In this document: piece by piece, positions 1 to 8,056 of the stretch
Numbering within the stretch: the first letter of the stretch is position 1
How the letters are laid out: each line of letters begins with the position of its first letter
Source: Halotalea alkalilenta DSM 17697
Lineage (GTDB): Bacteria; Pseudomonadota; Gammaproteobacteria; Pseudomonadales; Halomonadaceae
Assembly (NCBI RefSeq): GCF_000621205.1
Contig: NZ_KK211230.1
Location: 70,243-134,242 of the forward strand
Reading direction: 5' to 3'
DNA: 64,000 nt
Notes under the pieces: generated by a model
Told to the model about the DNA's origin: nothing
The model's database searches: none
What the model saw: only the letters and a program-made list of their open reading frames with translations
Position numbers and translations under genes: made by a program

Positions 1-110
1 ACCCGTTCGTCCCGAGCGGCGCCCACACGCCAAGCTCGGGCACTGGCTCGGCATTGAAGGGCGCCAGTCGAGGGATCGAGCGGCGGCGCTGAGGCCTGGT
101 TCGACTCGGC
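1..110. repeat. GC-rich intergenic repeat, copy A (cut by left edge)
   Basis: This stretch is the reverse complement of the unit seen at 22560-22680: shared blocks are the CGGGACGAACGGGT box, GGGCGCCGCTCG, CCCTCGACTGGCGCCC and GAGTCGAACCA. It lies immediately past the psd stop codon, so it is intergenic. It has internal inverted sequence and no coding potential of its own. It belongs to a dispersed family with copies near 22.3-22.8 kb and 35.9-36.1 kb in this window. The element is incomplete because the window starts inside it. Confidence 0.75.
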
Positions 111-955
111 TAGATCCGCTGCATCAGCCGTTGGCCCAGGCGCAGCGGGTCTCCCGCTGCAAGCTGAGCGACCGGTGCCACCCCCTCGCCAAAGCAGAGG
201 ATCACGGTCGAGCCGAGCTTGAATCGTCCCATCTCCGCGCCCTTGTCCAGGCTCACGCCGTCGCTGAAGTCGTGGCGCTGGATCTGCTCGCCGTGCGGCG
301 GTACCTGCCCGGCCCAAACGGTCTCGATGCCGGCGACGATCATCGCGCCGACCAGCACCATCGCCATCGGGCCGTACTCGGTATCGAAGTGGCACACCAG
401 GCGTTCGTTGCGGGCGAACAGGTGCGGTACCTCGGCGGCGGTGGCGCGATTGACCGAGAATATCCGCCCCGGTACGTAGACCGTGCGCCGCAGCCTGCCG
501 GCGCAGGGCATGTGCACCCGGTGATAGTCGCGCGGGGAGAGATAGATGGTGGCGAAGCTGCCGTGGCGGAACGGCTCCGACCAGACGTCGCCACCGCCGA
601 GCAGGGTATCGACCGAGTACTCGTGGCCCTTGGCCTGGAAGATGCTGGCGTGGCGAATCGCGCCGCACTGGGAGACCGCGCCGTCGGCGGGGGAGACGAT
701 CCCTTCCTCGATCGGTCGGGCGCCGGGCTTGAGCGCGCGGGTGAAGAAATCGTTGAAGCAGGCGTAGGCGCGCGGGTCCTCGATCTCGGCCTCGCTCATG
801 TCGATGCCATAGAGCCGGGCGAAGCGTTGGATCAGCAGGTTCTTGAGCCACGGCGTGCGTGCGCTGGCGATGCGGCCTGCCAGTCGGGAGATCAGCGCAT
901 GGGGCAGCGGGTACTGGAGAGCGGCGAAGAGCTTGTCGCGATTAAGATCGGGCAT
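110..955 (-). CDS. psd: Phosphatidylserine decarboxylase proenzyme
   Basis: Decarboxylates phosphatidylserine to phosphatidylethanolamine at the inner membrane. The 281-residue product has the family's usual bacterial length. The LGST self-cleavage motif is at residues 247-250; cleavage between G248 and S249 makes the beta chain and the pyruvoyl-bearing alpha chain. The SPADG segment and the YHRVHMP segment supply the conserved Asp and His of the processing triad. I prefer the ATG at 955 over a TTG four codons upstream because family members start with a short DLNRDKLF-like leader. It follows rhdA on the same strand with an 89-bp gap, the pairing known from Pseudomonas, so the two are probably co-transcribed. 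Confidence 0.97.
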   Translation of the reverse strand: MPDLNRDKLFAALQYPLPHALISRLAGRIASARTPWLKNLLIQRFARLYGIDMSEAEIEDPRAYACFNDFFTRALKPGARPIEEGIVSPADGAVSQCGAIRHASIFQAKGHEYSVDTLLGGGDVWSEPFRHGSFATIYLSPRDYHRVHMPCAGRLRRTVYVPGRIFSVNRATAAEVPHLFARNERLVCHFDTEYGPMAMVLVGAMIVAGIETVWAGQVPPHGEQIQRHDFSDGVSLDKGAEMGRFKLGSTVILCFGEGVAPVAQLAAGDPLRLGQRLMQRI

Positions 956-1044
956 CGGTCTCGGCAACGAATGGTGAGCGTGCGGTACGCCGGGTTATCG
1001 GGGCAGGCAGTATAGCCTGCCCCGCGTCGACGGCGCGGACGGCT

Positions 1045-1866
1045 TCAGCGTTCTATCGGGGTATCGTCGCGGTTGCCCCACTCCTTCCACGAGCCAGGGT
1101 AGGCGCGGATATGGGTGAAGCCGAGCGCGCGGCCGACCAGCCAGCTGAGTCCACTGCGGTGGTGGCTCTGGCAGTGGGTGACGATATCCTCCCCGGTGGT
1201 CAGGCCGCGGGCCTCGAGCATGGTCATCAGCTCGACGTTGTCGCGCAGCCTCAGGTCGCGGTCGCGGTCCATCAGCTCCAGCCAATCGAGGTTGACCGCG
1301 CCCGGGATATGACCAAGATGGCGGTTGTCGCCTTTCTCCCCGCGGTACTCGGCGGGGGAGCGCGCGTCCCACACCACCACCTGGTCGAGCGACTCGAGCA
1401 GCGTCTCGCGGTCGATCGAGACCTCCGGATGGAGCAGCTCCGCGCGATAGTCGCTCGGCGTGGGGGTGTTCGCCTCGCGCTCGAGCCGCAGGCCTTCGCC
1501 GCGCCAGGCGTGGATCCCACCGTTGAGATAGGAGTAGTGGCGATGGCCGAGCAGCTCGAGGGTCCAGAGCAGGCGTCCGGCCCAGCCGCCGCCCTCGTCA
1601 TCGTAGGCGACTACATGGTGGTTGGGACTGAGGCCGAGTTCGGAGAACAGCCGGGAGAGCGCCTCCAGGTCGGGCAGATCGTTGGGCACCGGGCCCTCGC
1701 CCTTGAGCAGCCGGCGATGATCGAGGAACAGCGCCCCCGGCACGTGGCCGTCCGTGTAGCTTTCGGCCTTGAGCGGCACGTCGATGATCAGCAGGTCGGG
1801 GTGGTCGAGCCGCTCGGCGAGCTGAACGGGCTCCGTGATCAGGGGCAGCAGCTTGTCGTTGGGCAT
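1045..1866 (-). CDS. rhdA: Thiosulfate sulfurtransferase (RhdA-type rhodanese)
   Basis: Two-domain rhodanese of 273 residues that transfers sulfane sulfur from thiosulfate to cyanide or other thiophilic acceptors. The inactive N-terminal domain spans about residues 10-125 and the catalytic domain about 150-270. The active-site loop CQSHHRSG carries Cys232, and is nearly the CQTHHRSG loop of Azotobacter RhdA, which argues for RhdA rather than mercaptopyruvate sulfurtransferase. The ATG at 1866 is preceded by GGAAGGAG at good spacing; upstream in-frame codons cross into the intergenic region and are not needed. It sits directly upstream of psd. Confidence 0.93.
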   Translation of the reverse strand: MPNDKLLPLITEPVQLAERLDHPDLLIIDVPLKAESYTDGHVPGALFLDHRRLLKGEGPVPNDLPDLEALSRLFSELGLSPNHHVVAYDDEGGGWAGRLLWTLELLGHRHYSYLNGGIHAWRGEGLRLEREANTPTPSDYRAELLHPEVSIDRETLLESLDQVVVWDARSPAEYRGEKGDNRHLGHIPGAVNLDWLELMDRDRDLRLRDNVELMTMLEARGLTTGEDIVTHCQSHHRSGLSWLVGRALGFTHIRAYPGSWKEWGNRDDTPIER

Positions 1867-2323
1867 GGAGCTCTCCTTCCTGGTGTTTCGAGCACGATGG
1901 ATGAATGGGTCCACCCAGCATCGCATATCCGCCTTCCTCCTGCTTTCGTATCGCTTGGAAGAAATCAACCTCCCCGGAGGATGAGGTGGTTTCGATTGAC
2001 TGATACAGCGCCATTGCGCAGCCAGTTCAACGTCTGTCTGGAGAGCGCGATGGTGTCATCGTCCCGGCGGCCGAACCCATGAGGCGCTCGGGCAAAATCG
2101 CGAAGCTCTTTCCGTCCGCAGAATACCGACTCACCTTATCACCCTGGGGATTGCTGAATGCGAACACCGTTGGTTCGAATGAATCGAACGCTACCGCGCT
2201 TCAGACCCATAGAGCTGGGCGATAGCGATAATGCTGTGAGCTGGTTGAATAGATGTGTTTCGACAATTCGTCGGCGAAATTCCCGGTGAGAAAGTGTTGC
2301 CATGCATGCTCATGTTCGCCATG
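1867..2323. other. Intergenic stretch between rhdA and the AT-rich cassette
   Basis: No convincing gene. It should contain the rhdA-psd promoter and the end of the upstream minus-strand transcript. It holds the left copy of a 22-nt direct repeat (1922-1943). Composition changes from GC-rich to AT-rich around 2200-2330. On the minus strand, about 2040-2200 can be read as a short open peptide fragment (…FSNPQGDKVSRYSADGKS…) with a stop before it and no start or ribosome-binding site; it may be the remnant of a gene, but I cannot identify it. Confidence 0.5.
1922..1943. repeat. 22-nt direct repeat, left copy (flanks AT-rich cassette)
   Basis: Begins CGCATATCCGCCTTCC and continues TCCTGC. The identical 22 nt occur in the same orientation at 4886-4907. 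Similarity extends a few bases leftward in both copies (CAGCATCGC) with a two-base indel. The pair brackets the AT-rich four-gene cassette. Confidence 0.8.
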
Positions 2324-2911
2324 TCATTCCGAGGCTTTGACGGAATGGCGTCTTTCTTTGAACCCCTGATAAAGACAAATAGCCATGAAGACGATGCCAA
2401 AAGTAAAGAATAGCGAGGCCAAAATGAGTCGAATAAAAAAATCAACCCGTAAATTTTCATGGATGTAATCGTAAGGAATAATCATATTTTTTCTTTCATC
2501 CATGACCTGCCACACTCTTATTTCATCGTTGGGTGTATTGTGGCGGGTAATGTATATTAATAATTTTCGCCCGATAGGAAATTCATCGAAGTAACCGTCA
2601 CCTTTGAAAAAAGGTACTGAGATACGCTGTGATTCTCCATTGTCCATAATCGTCAAACTCAATCGATACTTGTTTCCCGCTCTGTTGACAGTTCTTGGTC
2701 TGGTATCGACTACCGTATCATGAATAGAAAGGAAGGGTTGGTCCTCTGTTCGAAGTTGATAGGGGTAATAAGACATCGCGGTCCATATAAAAAAGACTGA
2801 CGATAATAAGAAAGCTAGCATGCCTGAAATGCCAGCCGAAATTTTTTCATTGGGGGACCATTCACTGAAAGGAGGCATCCCCGATCGTTTGAATCGTTGT
2901 TTGAAGCGCAT
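2324..2911 (-). CDS. Two-TM membrane protein, DUF3592-like topology
   Basis: 195 residues. A hydrophobic segment at about 29-47 and a second at about 156-180 flank a polar, beta-rich middle part of about 105 residues, with the short basic tail GFKERRHSVKASE in the cytoplasm. This layout, and the G-x-KLLIYITRHNTPNDE stretch before the second helix, resembles the DUF3592 family (a membrane-anchored beta domain of unknown function); that assignment rests on topology and is tentative. It is the last gene of the AT-rich minus-strand cassette, 68 bp after the preceding stop. Codon use is AT-rich, unlike neighbours. Confidence 0.7.
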   Translation of the reverse strand: MRFKQRFKRSGMPPFSEWSPNEKISAGISGMLAFLLSSVFFIWTAMSYYPYQLRTEDQPFLSIHDTVVDTRPRTVNRAGNKYRLSLTIMDNGESQRISVPFFKGDGYFDEFPIGRKLLIYITRHNTPNDEIRVWQVMDERKNMIIPYDYIHENLRVDFFIRLILASLFFTFGIVFMAICLYQGFKERRHSVKASE

Positions 2912-2979
2912 TCGCCTGCCTCAAGCAGAGGTGAAATTAAATTTTAACTCTAATGCCTGAGATGCGATGAAGTCAATGG

Positions 2980-3405
2980 CTAATAATAACCGTCTCTCGT
3001 AGAACCGCAGCAGTTATAATCATCTCCATTGTTGGGAGGGGATGGGGTCGTTGGAACGGTTAACCCGCCAGACCCTCCGCCGACACTGCCAGGAGGATAG
3101 TGGATGAGAGGCTGGGGGACTGGGCCTGGCGGTATATATACAATGGGTGGGCCCTCAGCTGGAGGCGCGGCGATGTTTCCTCCATTGCCATTGTTGTTGC
3201 GCGTGAAATTTATCTTTCCCAGGTTCATGATATTGCCATCAGGATTAAGGAAGAAGGCTGCCACTGAGTCGCCTTCATTGAAGGAATTTTCCTCTTCAAC
3301 GGTGCCCTCGGGAGTAGCAATACCGCCACTCTTATTTTCTCCAATCATATTGTCCATGATGTTTTTTATAAATTCTCTTACTTTGAATTCGTTATTATTG
3401 TTCAT
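2980..3405 (-). CDS. Unknown small protein with Pro/Gly-rich PPG-containing tail
   Basis: 141 residues, no family recognised. The N-terminal part (1-50) is polar and charged and begins with an Asn run. The middle (about 66-78) is an Asn/Gly run. Residues 80-125 are proline- and glycine-rich, with two PPG tripeptides at 92-94 and 104-106 and several further PP pairs. The C-terminus has a CC pair (132-133) and ends in two tyrosines. No signal peptide or TM segment is visible. The ATG lies 15 bp after the preceding gene's stop with only a weak ribosome-binding site, so translation may be coupled. PPG is the sequence context of collagen-type prolyl hydroxylation, notable next to an oxygenase of that class. 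Confidence 0.65.
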   Translation of the reverse strand: MNNNNEFKVREFIKNIMDNMIGENKSGGIATPEGTVEEENSFNEGDSVAAFFLNPDGNIMNLGKINFTRNNNGNGGNIAAPPAEGPPIVYIPPGPVPQPLIHYPPGSVGGGSGGLTVPTTPSPPNNGDDYNCCGSTRDGYY

Positions 3406-3420
3406 GATGATGCTATTTAT

Positions 3421-3825
3421 TTAAGCAACTATTCCAAAGGCAGTTAAAACGATTCCTACGTTTGGGATTAAACGCAGCCCTGCCAATGCAGTTAAATTTA
3501 GTGCAATTCCGCTCACGTTTCCAATTAGTGAGACTATATCCTCATGATTTATCCCTTCAGTTTGGCTATAATCCACGGAAATTTTATGAACCGTAATCCA
3601 CCCGGCAACTGCATTGGTGGAGGAATTAATGATGGCTACCGGGGCAACCCCAGGCATGGCTACTTGCGAGGCGCTGGTGATAGCTGCGATAGTTTGGCCA
3701 TGAGTATTAATCAATTCAATTCTGGTTTCTCCGCCGCTATTTAGGCTATGATAGATGGAGTCACCAGCGGATACTGTCGTTGTGACATCACTTATATGTC
3801 CTAGGAATATATATCCATTAGCCAC
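3421..3825 (-). CDS. Unknown 134-residue protein, GTG start
   Basis: No family recognised. The first 80 residues look beta-rich (MANGYIFLGHISDVTTTVS…), and the last 35 are strongly hydrophobic with Gly/Ala/Leu/Ile, so they could form a membrane helix or a buried hairpin. There is no N-terminal signal peptide. The GTG at 3825 is preceded by AAGG at about 9 nt. If the upstream oxygenase is read with one extra base in its A-run, its stop lies only 6 nt before this GTG, which supports both the start and an operon. AT-rich like the rest of the cassette. Confidence 0.65.
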   Translation of the reverse strand: MANGYIFLGHISDVTTTVSAGDSIYHSLNSGGETRIELINTHGQTIAAITSASQVAMPGVAPVAIINSSTNAVAGWITVHKISVDYSQTEGINHEDIVSLIGNVSGIALNLTALAGLRLIPNVGIVLTAFGIVA

Positions 3826-3831
3826 GTGTCG

Positions 3832-4421
3832 CTACCTTGTATTTGTCTTGAAAGCAATTGTCATTCGCATTTGTAGTGCGGATGAGTTGGGTGAATTAGC
3901 ATTGTGAGCAATGCTTCCAGAAAAAAAACTGCTCTTCCGGGTTTCGGTAATACAGATTTTACAATGTCCTCTCGGTTTTTATCATAAAATTGCAGGGCGC
4001 CTCCCCAGGCAACAGGCCAATGGGGATTAGCAAATAAAACTAGTGTCATTCCTTCTTCGCCAGGGCGATTGTCTCGATGAATAGGAGCGTCTTGTCCGAA
4101 CACTTGACCATTGGCATAAACGCCAAGTAAATTTGAATTTATAGGCATATGATCCTGTTTTGCTCGCTGCCAAATCTCAATTAAAAGTCCAAAATCTGGA
4201 TTTTGGGCTAATTCTTCTTCGGCACATCCATTCTCTAGGCGCTTCTTGCCTGCAATAAATATTTGAAATGCTGTTTTTATATAATCTGGTAATGTTTTAT
4301 CAGGCCATCCATATCGCCATATCGGGTTGTTCAATGCTTTGTGCAAAGTGAATATTTTTCGTTCCGTCAGAAAGTTGTCTACCACGCTGATTCCGTCATC
4401 AGGAAAGGATAATTTTGTCAT
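3832..4421 (-). pseudogene. 2-oxoglutarate/Fe(II) oxygenase, prolyl-hydroxylase type; frameshifted at A8 tract
   Basis: Jelly-roll dioxygenase expected to hydroxylate a peptide or small substrate with O2 and 2-oxoglutarate. The HRD iron motif is at residues 115-117, followed by GGALQFYDKNR (140-150) and KPGRAVFF (160-167). As sequenced, the frame is lost after FF and ends at 3861, without a distal His or Arg. The lost frame continues exactly as the family requires: SGSIAH (His173, third iron ligand), then QMRMTIAF (Arg186, 2OG binding), stop at 3832. The shift falls in eight A residues at 3921-3928; nine would give an intact 196-residue protein. It may be a sequencing error, a real mutation or phase variation. 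First gene of the AT-rich cassette. Confidence 0.8.
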
Positions 4422-5121
4422 ATGTTGTTATGTCAGTATCAATATACTATGATGTTGGTTTTTGAAAAATTCAAAAGACATATTGGGGTCTGCATGAGGC
4501 GAGTTGAGTTTTGAGTAAAGAATCATTTTGTGGCATTGATGAGCGAAAATTATTCTTGATTTTCCTACATGTTGTTAATTGGGGAAATCTTATCATTATT
4601 GGTATTCCTAAATGAACTGGTTATGTACTTTGTTGTATGCCAGATACGTTAAGTTCTTTTGCGTAGGGGATGTAGGTAATCGGGGAATGCCATGAAGAAG
4701 TCGACGACGTCCCCTTCAGGAGTGCACGCGTGGACGACGGTGAGCCCGGTACAGGGGCATCAGAACCGGTACGCCTGGGGGTGGATGGCGATCGCATCAA
4801 TCTCAAGTAAGAGCGACCGCGCGGCCGGGATTCTGCGCAGGTTCGTTCGAGCCGTGGTGGTTCAATTCGATGGCGTGCAGCATCGCGCATATCCGCCTTC
4901 CTCCTGCCCGTGCGCTGAGGAAGGCGACGGTGTGGCGCCCAAACGGCGACGCCGCCTGGTGTCGGATACGACCTTCGGATGGATATACTACGCGCTGTCC
5001 GCGCGTCCCTGGCGCCGGCTGCGCCACGCACCCGCTGAGCGGTGGGGAAGGGCGAACACAATAACGGCACCGGTGCCCCGCGTGGCGCATCCGGTGCGAA
5101 CCCCCTCAAGGAGAACGACGC
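4422..5121. other. 700-bp stretch without a supported gene
   Basis: The left part (to about 4690) is AT-rich like the cassette and should hold its minus-strand promoter. From about 4700 composition returns to GC-rich. The right copy of the 22-nt direct repeat is at 4886-4907. Short open frames on both strands here lack start signals or family features. The end contains AAGGAG at 5108-5113, the ribosome-binding site of the following permease. Confidence 0.6.
4886..4907. repeat. 22-nt direct repeat, right copy
   Basis: Identical to 1922-1943 and in the same orientation. The repeat pair is separated by about 2.94 kb that contains the entire AT-rich cassette, with GC-rich DNA outside. This is compatible with a duplicated target or recombination site, or with two members of a dispersed repeat family between which foreign DNA was inserted. 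Confidence 0.8.
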
Positions 5122-6447
5122 GTGCTAGAGCGACTGTTCGATACCGCGCGGCAGGGCACCAGCCCACGGCGCGAAATCATCGCGGGGATCAGTACCTTCC
5201 TCGCCGCCATGTACATCATCGTGGTCAACCCCACCATCCTCAGCGCCGCCGGCATCTCCTTTTCCGCCGCACTCACCGCCACCGTGCTGATCAGCGCCTT
5301 CGGCAGCCTGGCGATGGGGCTCTATGCCAAGAACCCGATCCTGGTCGCGCCGGGCATGGGGATCAACGCGCTGTTCACCTACACCATGGTGCTCGGCGCG
5401 GGCGTGCCGCTGCCGGTGGCGCTCGGCTGCGTGTTCTGGTCCGGCGTGCTGTTCGTGGTCCTGGCGGTGCTCAACGTGCGCCAGTACGTGATCGATGCGA
5501 TTCCGGCCTCGCTGCGCCACGCGATCGCCTGCGGTATCGGGCTGTTCATCACCGTGATCGGCCTGGTCAACGCCAAGTTCCTGGTCGGCAACCCCGCTAC
5601 GGTGATCGGCCTCGCCCACATGAGCGCGCCGGTCATCACCTTCCTGATTGGCCTTGCGATCACCGCTGCCCTGGTGGCACGCAGGGTGCCGGGCGCGCTG
5701 ATCATCGGGATCATCACCACCACCCTGCTGGCCAGCCCGATCGGGCGGCTGTGGGGCGATGGCTCGGCCTATCCGCCGGGACTCTCGACCCTGGTCAACT
5801 TCAACGGCATCTTCGCCTGGCCGGATTTCAGCGGGCTGTTCCAGGTCGACCTGCTCGGCGCGCTGAACGTGGCCTACTGGCCATTCATCTTCGTGATCCT
5901 GTTCACCGCCTTCTTCGACGCGCTCTCCACCTTCATGGGCGTGTGCCAGGCGGGCAACCTGCTCGACGAGAAGGGCGAGCCGCGCAACATTAAGAAATCG
6001 ATGGTGGTCGACGCCTTCTCCGCGTTGATCTCGGCACCGCTCGGCACCAGCCCCGCCAACGCCTACGTCGAGTCCGCCGCCGGCATCAGCCAGGGCGGGC
6101 GCACCGGGCTGGTGGCGGTGACCTGCGCACTGCTGTTCCTGCCGTTTCTGTTCCTCTCGCCGCTGCTCTCGCTGGTGCCCGCGATCGCCACCGCTCCCGC
6201 GCTGATCATGGTCGGGGTGTTCATGCTCGCGCCGATCCGCCACATCGACTGGGTCGAGCTCGACGACGCCATCCCCGCTTTCCTCGCCATGGTGCTGATC
6301 CCGCTGACCTACTCAATCACCCACGGGGTGGTGTTCGGCTTCCTCGCCTTCGTGGTGTGCAAGACCGCGGTGGGCAAGACCGACGAGATCCGCCCGACCA
6401 TGTGGGTGCTCGCCGCGCTCTCGCTGCTGCTTTTGTTCCAGGAGTGA
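5122..6447 (+). CDS. NCS2-family purine permease (AzgA/GhxP type)
   Basis: Inner-membrane proton symporter, 441 residues, about 12-14 membrane segments. Family marks include EIIAGISTFLAAMYIIVVNP near the N-terminus, NPILVAPGMGINALF (about 73-88), the FFDALSTFMGVCQAG loop (about 273-287) and the GTSPANAYVESAAGI motif (about 308-322). These place it with guanine/hypoxanthine/adenine carriers of the AzgA branch rather than the uracil/xanthine branch; the exact base is not certain. The start is GTG with AAGGAG eight bases upstream. A strong terminator follows at 6532. Confidence 0.9.
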   Translation: MLERLFDTARQGTSPRREIIAGISTFLAAMYIIVVNPTILSAAGISFSAALTATVLISAFGSLAMGLYAKNPILVAPGMGINALFTYTMVLGAGVPLPVALGCVFWSGVLFVVLAVLNVRQYVIDAIPASLRHAIACGIGLFITVIGLVNAKFLVGNPATVIGLAHMSAPVITFLIGLAITAALVARRVPGALIIGIITTTLLASPIGRLWGDGSAYPPGLSTLVNFNGIFAWPDFSGLFQVDLLGALNVAYWPFIFVILFTAFFDALSTFMGVCQAGNLLDEKGEPRNIKKSMVVDAFSALISAPLGTSPANAYVESAAGISQGGRTGLVAVTCALLFLPFLFLSPLLSLVPAIATAPALIMVGVFMLAPIRHIDWVELDDAIPAFLAMVLIPLTYSITHGVVFGFLAFVVCKTAVGKTDEIRPTMWVLAALSLLLLFQE

Positions 6448-6531
6448 GGATGCGTCCGGTGCGGATCGGATGACGAATCCCGTCCGCTCCCCCGGCGCTC
6501 CCCCCGGTCCACCCGCTTTGCTATCATCCCC

Positions 6532-6564
6532 CGCCGACGCCGCTGAAAGCGGCGTCGGCGTTTT
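6532..6564 (+). terminator. Rho-independent terminator after purine permease
   Basis: Perfect 12-bp GC-rich stem (6532-6543 with 6549-6560), five-base TGAAA loop, then TTTT. It separates the permease from the SMC-complex operon. Confidence 0.9.
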
Positions 6565-6667
6565 CGTCTCCGCCATCGCGCGCCGCGCGTCCAGACAAGT
6601 TGCCCGCTATGCCGATTTCTCCCCCTGCCATGCCCCGCGCCCTGTCCCGTAGCCCGAAGGTAGCTCG

Positions 6668-8056
6668 ATGAGTTCGTCGTGGAGCCGGCTGCTCGCCGCC
6701 ACCGCGCGCCTGATCGACCTGCACGATAGCGCCCACGAACCCGGCTCACCCTTCATCCAGGTCAGCCAGGAGAGCCGCCGGGGCCTGCGTGACGGCTACT
6801 GGCTCGATCTCGGCTGCCTGCTGCTCGACTATCTGCTCGAGGTCGATTTCGACGCCAACGGCGCCTTCATCCCGCAGTCGCGCTGCCTGACGCGGCTGCG
6901 CGAGGAGTATCCCGCGCTCTCGGCGGACGACCTGGGTTTCGTGGTCAATCTGCTTTCGACTCCGAGCGAGCTCCATTTTCGCCGTGGCGAGGAGGGTGCG
7001 GACGAGTCGCCTGCGCGAGTGAGCGCGAGCACCAAGCGCACCGCGCCGATCGAGCGCCAGCGCCAGACCGGCCAGGTGCGGCTCAGCGCAGCGGGTCGCC
7101 AGGCGGCGACGCTGGCGGCCCAGGTCGAGGACGTGCTGTACAGCGAATACGATGCCGCCAAGGTGCTCGCCGCGCTCGATCGCGGCGATTTCGCCCGGGT
7201 GCCGCAGATCTGTCGCCAGATCCTGATCGCGATCCGCGGCCTGACCCAGGAGCTGCGGCGGGTGCGCGAGCATCCGAGCCTGACCAGCAAGCTCGCCGCG
7301 CTCACCGAGCAGCATCGCCACTACCATCATGCGCTGGGCCAGATCCAGGGCACTTTGCTCTCGGCCCGCGCCAAGCTCGCCACTGCCGAGCTCGCTGCTC
7401 GCTTCGAGCACTGGTGCGAGCAGCGCCCTTCGGAGCAGTGGGATCTACTGGTGCTGAGCGCTGCGATCGCCCGGGTGCTGACCGCGATCGAGAACCTCTC
7501 GCGCCGGCTGGCCGAGCTGCTGGCCGACATCGCCGAAGGGCGGATCCAGTCGATGGGGGTGATCGATTTCAGCGCACTGGCCAAGCGCCTGCTGCTGGTG
7601 CCGCCCAGCGAACGGCTGAGCGAAGCCTGGCTTGGCAAGAGCATGCCGTTCGACTGCGCGGCGAGCTTTCCGAGACTCGCGCCAATGCTTGCGATCACCC
7701 AGCGCGAGCGCGAGGCGCGCAGCACCACCACCCTGGTGTTCGACACCGAGGCCAGCACTGACGCGCAAGATCGCCTCCTGGCCCGCTTTCTCGCGCGTCG
7801 TGCAGCGCCGCTTCGCGAGCGCATCCGCCGCGCGCCGCTCTCGCTGCCCGAGGCGATCGAGGAGGGCTGGCACCGGCTCGACGACGAGGAGTGCCTGGCC
7901 CAGCTGGTCAACGCCTTCGTCGATACCGAACTGCTCGGCGAGCCGCTCAGGGTCGGGTTGGATGCCTCCCCGTTCGCGGTCGAACTCGCCGACGGTCGCC
8001 TGATCGAGGGCGACCTTACCCCGACACTGCGCTTCGCCGAGGAGAGCCCAGGATGA
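6668..8056 (+). CDS. MukF/MksF/JetA-like kleisin subunit of SMC complex
   Basis: 462 residues. Its place as first gene of a kleisin-KITE-SMC operon, its length, and its mostly alpha-helical makeup with a helical-bundle middle (about 200-300) fit the kleisin subunit that bridges the SMC heads. The N-terminus (DGYWLDLGCLLLDYLLEVD, LREEYPALSADDLGFVVNLL) resembles a winged-helix region. Assignment leans on context, since kleisins diverge strongly. AAGG lies just upstream of the ATG. The stop overlaps the next start (ATGA), indicating translational coupling. Confidence 0.75.
   Translation: MSSSWSRLLAATARLIDLHDSAHEPGSPFIQVSQESRRGLRDGYWLDLGCLLLDYLLEVDFDANGAFIPQSRCLTRLREEYPALSADDLGFVVNLLSTPSELHFRRGEEGADESPARVSASTKRTAPIERQRQTGQVRLSAAGRQAATLAAQVEDVLYSEYDAAKVLAALDRGDFARVPQICRQILIAIRGLTQELRRVREHPSLTSKLAALTEQHRHYHHALGQIQGTLLSARAKLATAELAARFEHWCEQRPSEQWDLLVLSAAIARVLTAIENLSRRLAELLADIAEGRIQSMGVIDFSALAKRLLLVPPSERLSEAWLGKSMPFDCAASFPRLAPMLAITQREREARSTTTLVFDTEASTDAQDRLLARFLARRAAPLRERIRRAPLSLPEAIEEGWHRLDDEECLAQLVNAFVDTELLGEPLRVGLDASPFAVELADGRLIEGDLTPTLRFAEESPG

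Noticed and set aside
2040-2200. Minus-strand peptide fragment upstream of rhdA
   Set aside because: No start, no ribosome-binding site, a stop just before it and no recognised family; kept only as a possible remnant.
4692-5993. Long plus-strand open frame overlapping the permease start
   Set aside because: Out-of-frame with the well-conserved permease; the product is Arg-rich and unlike any family.
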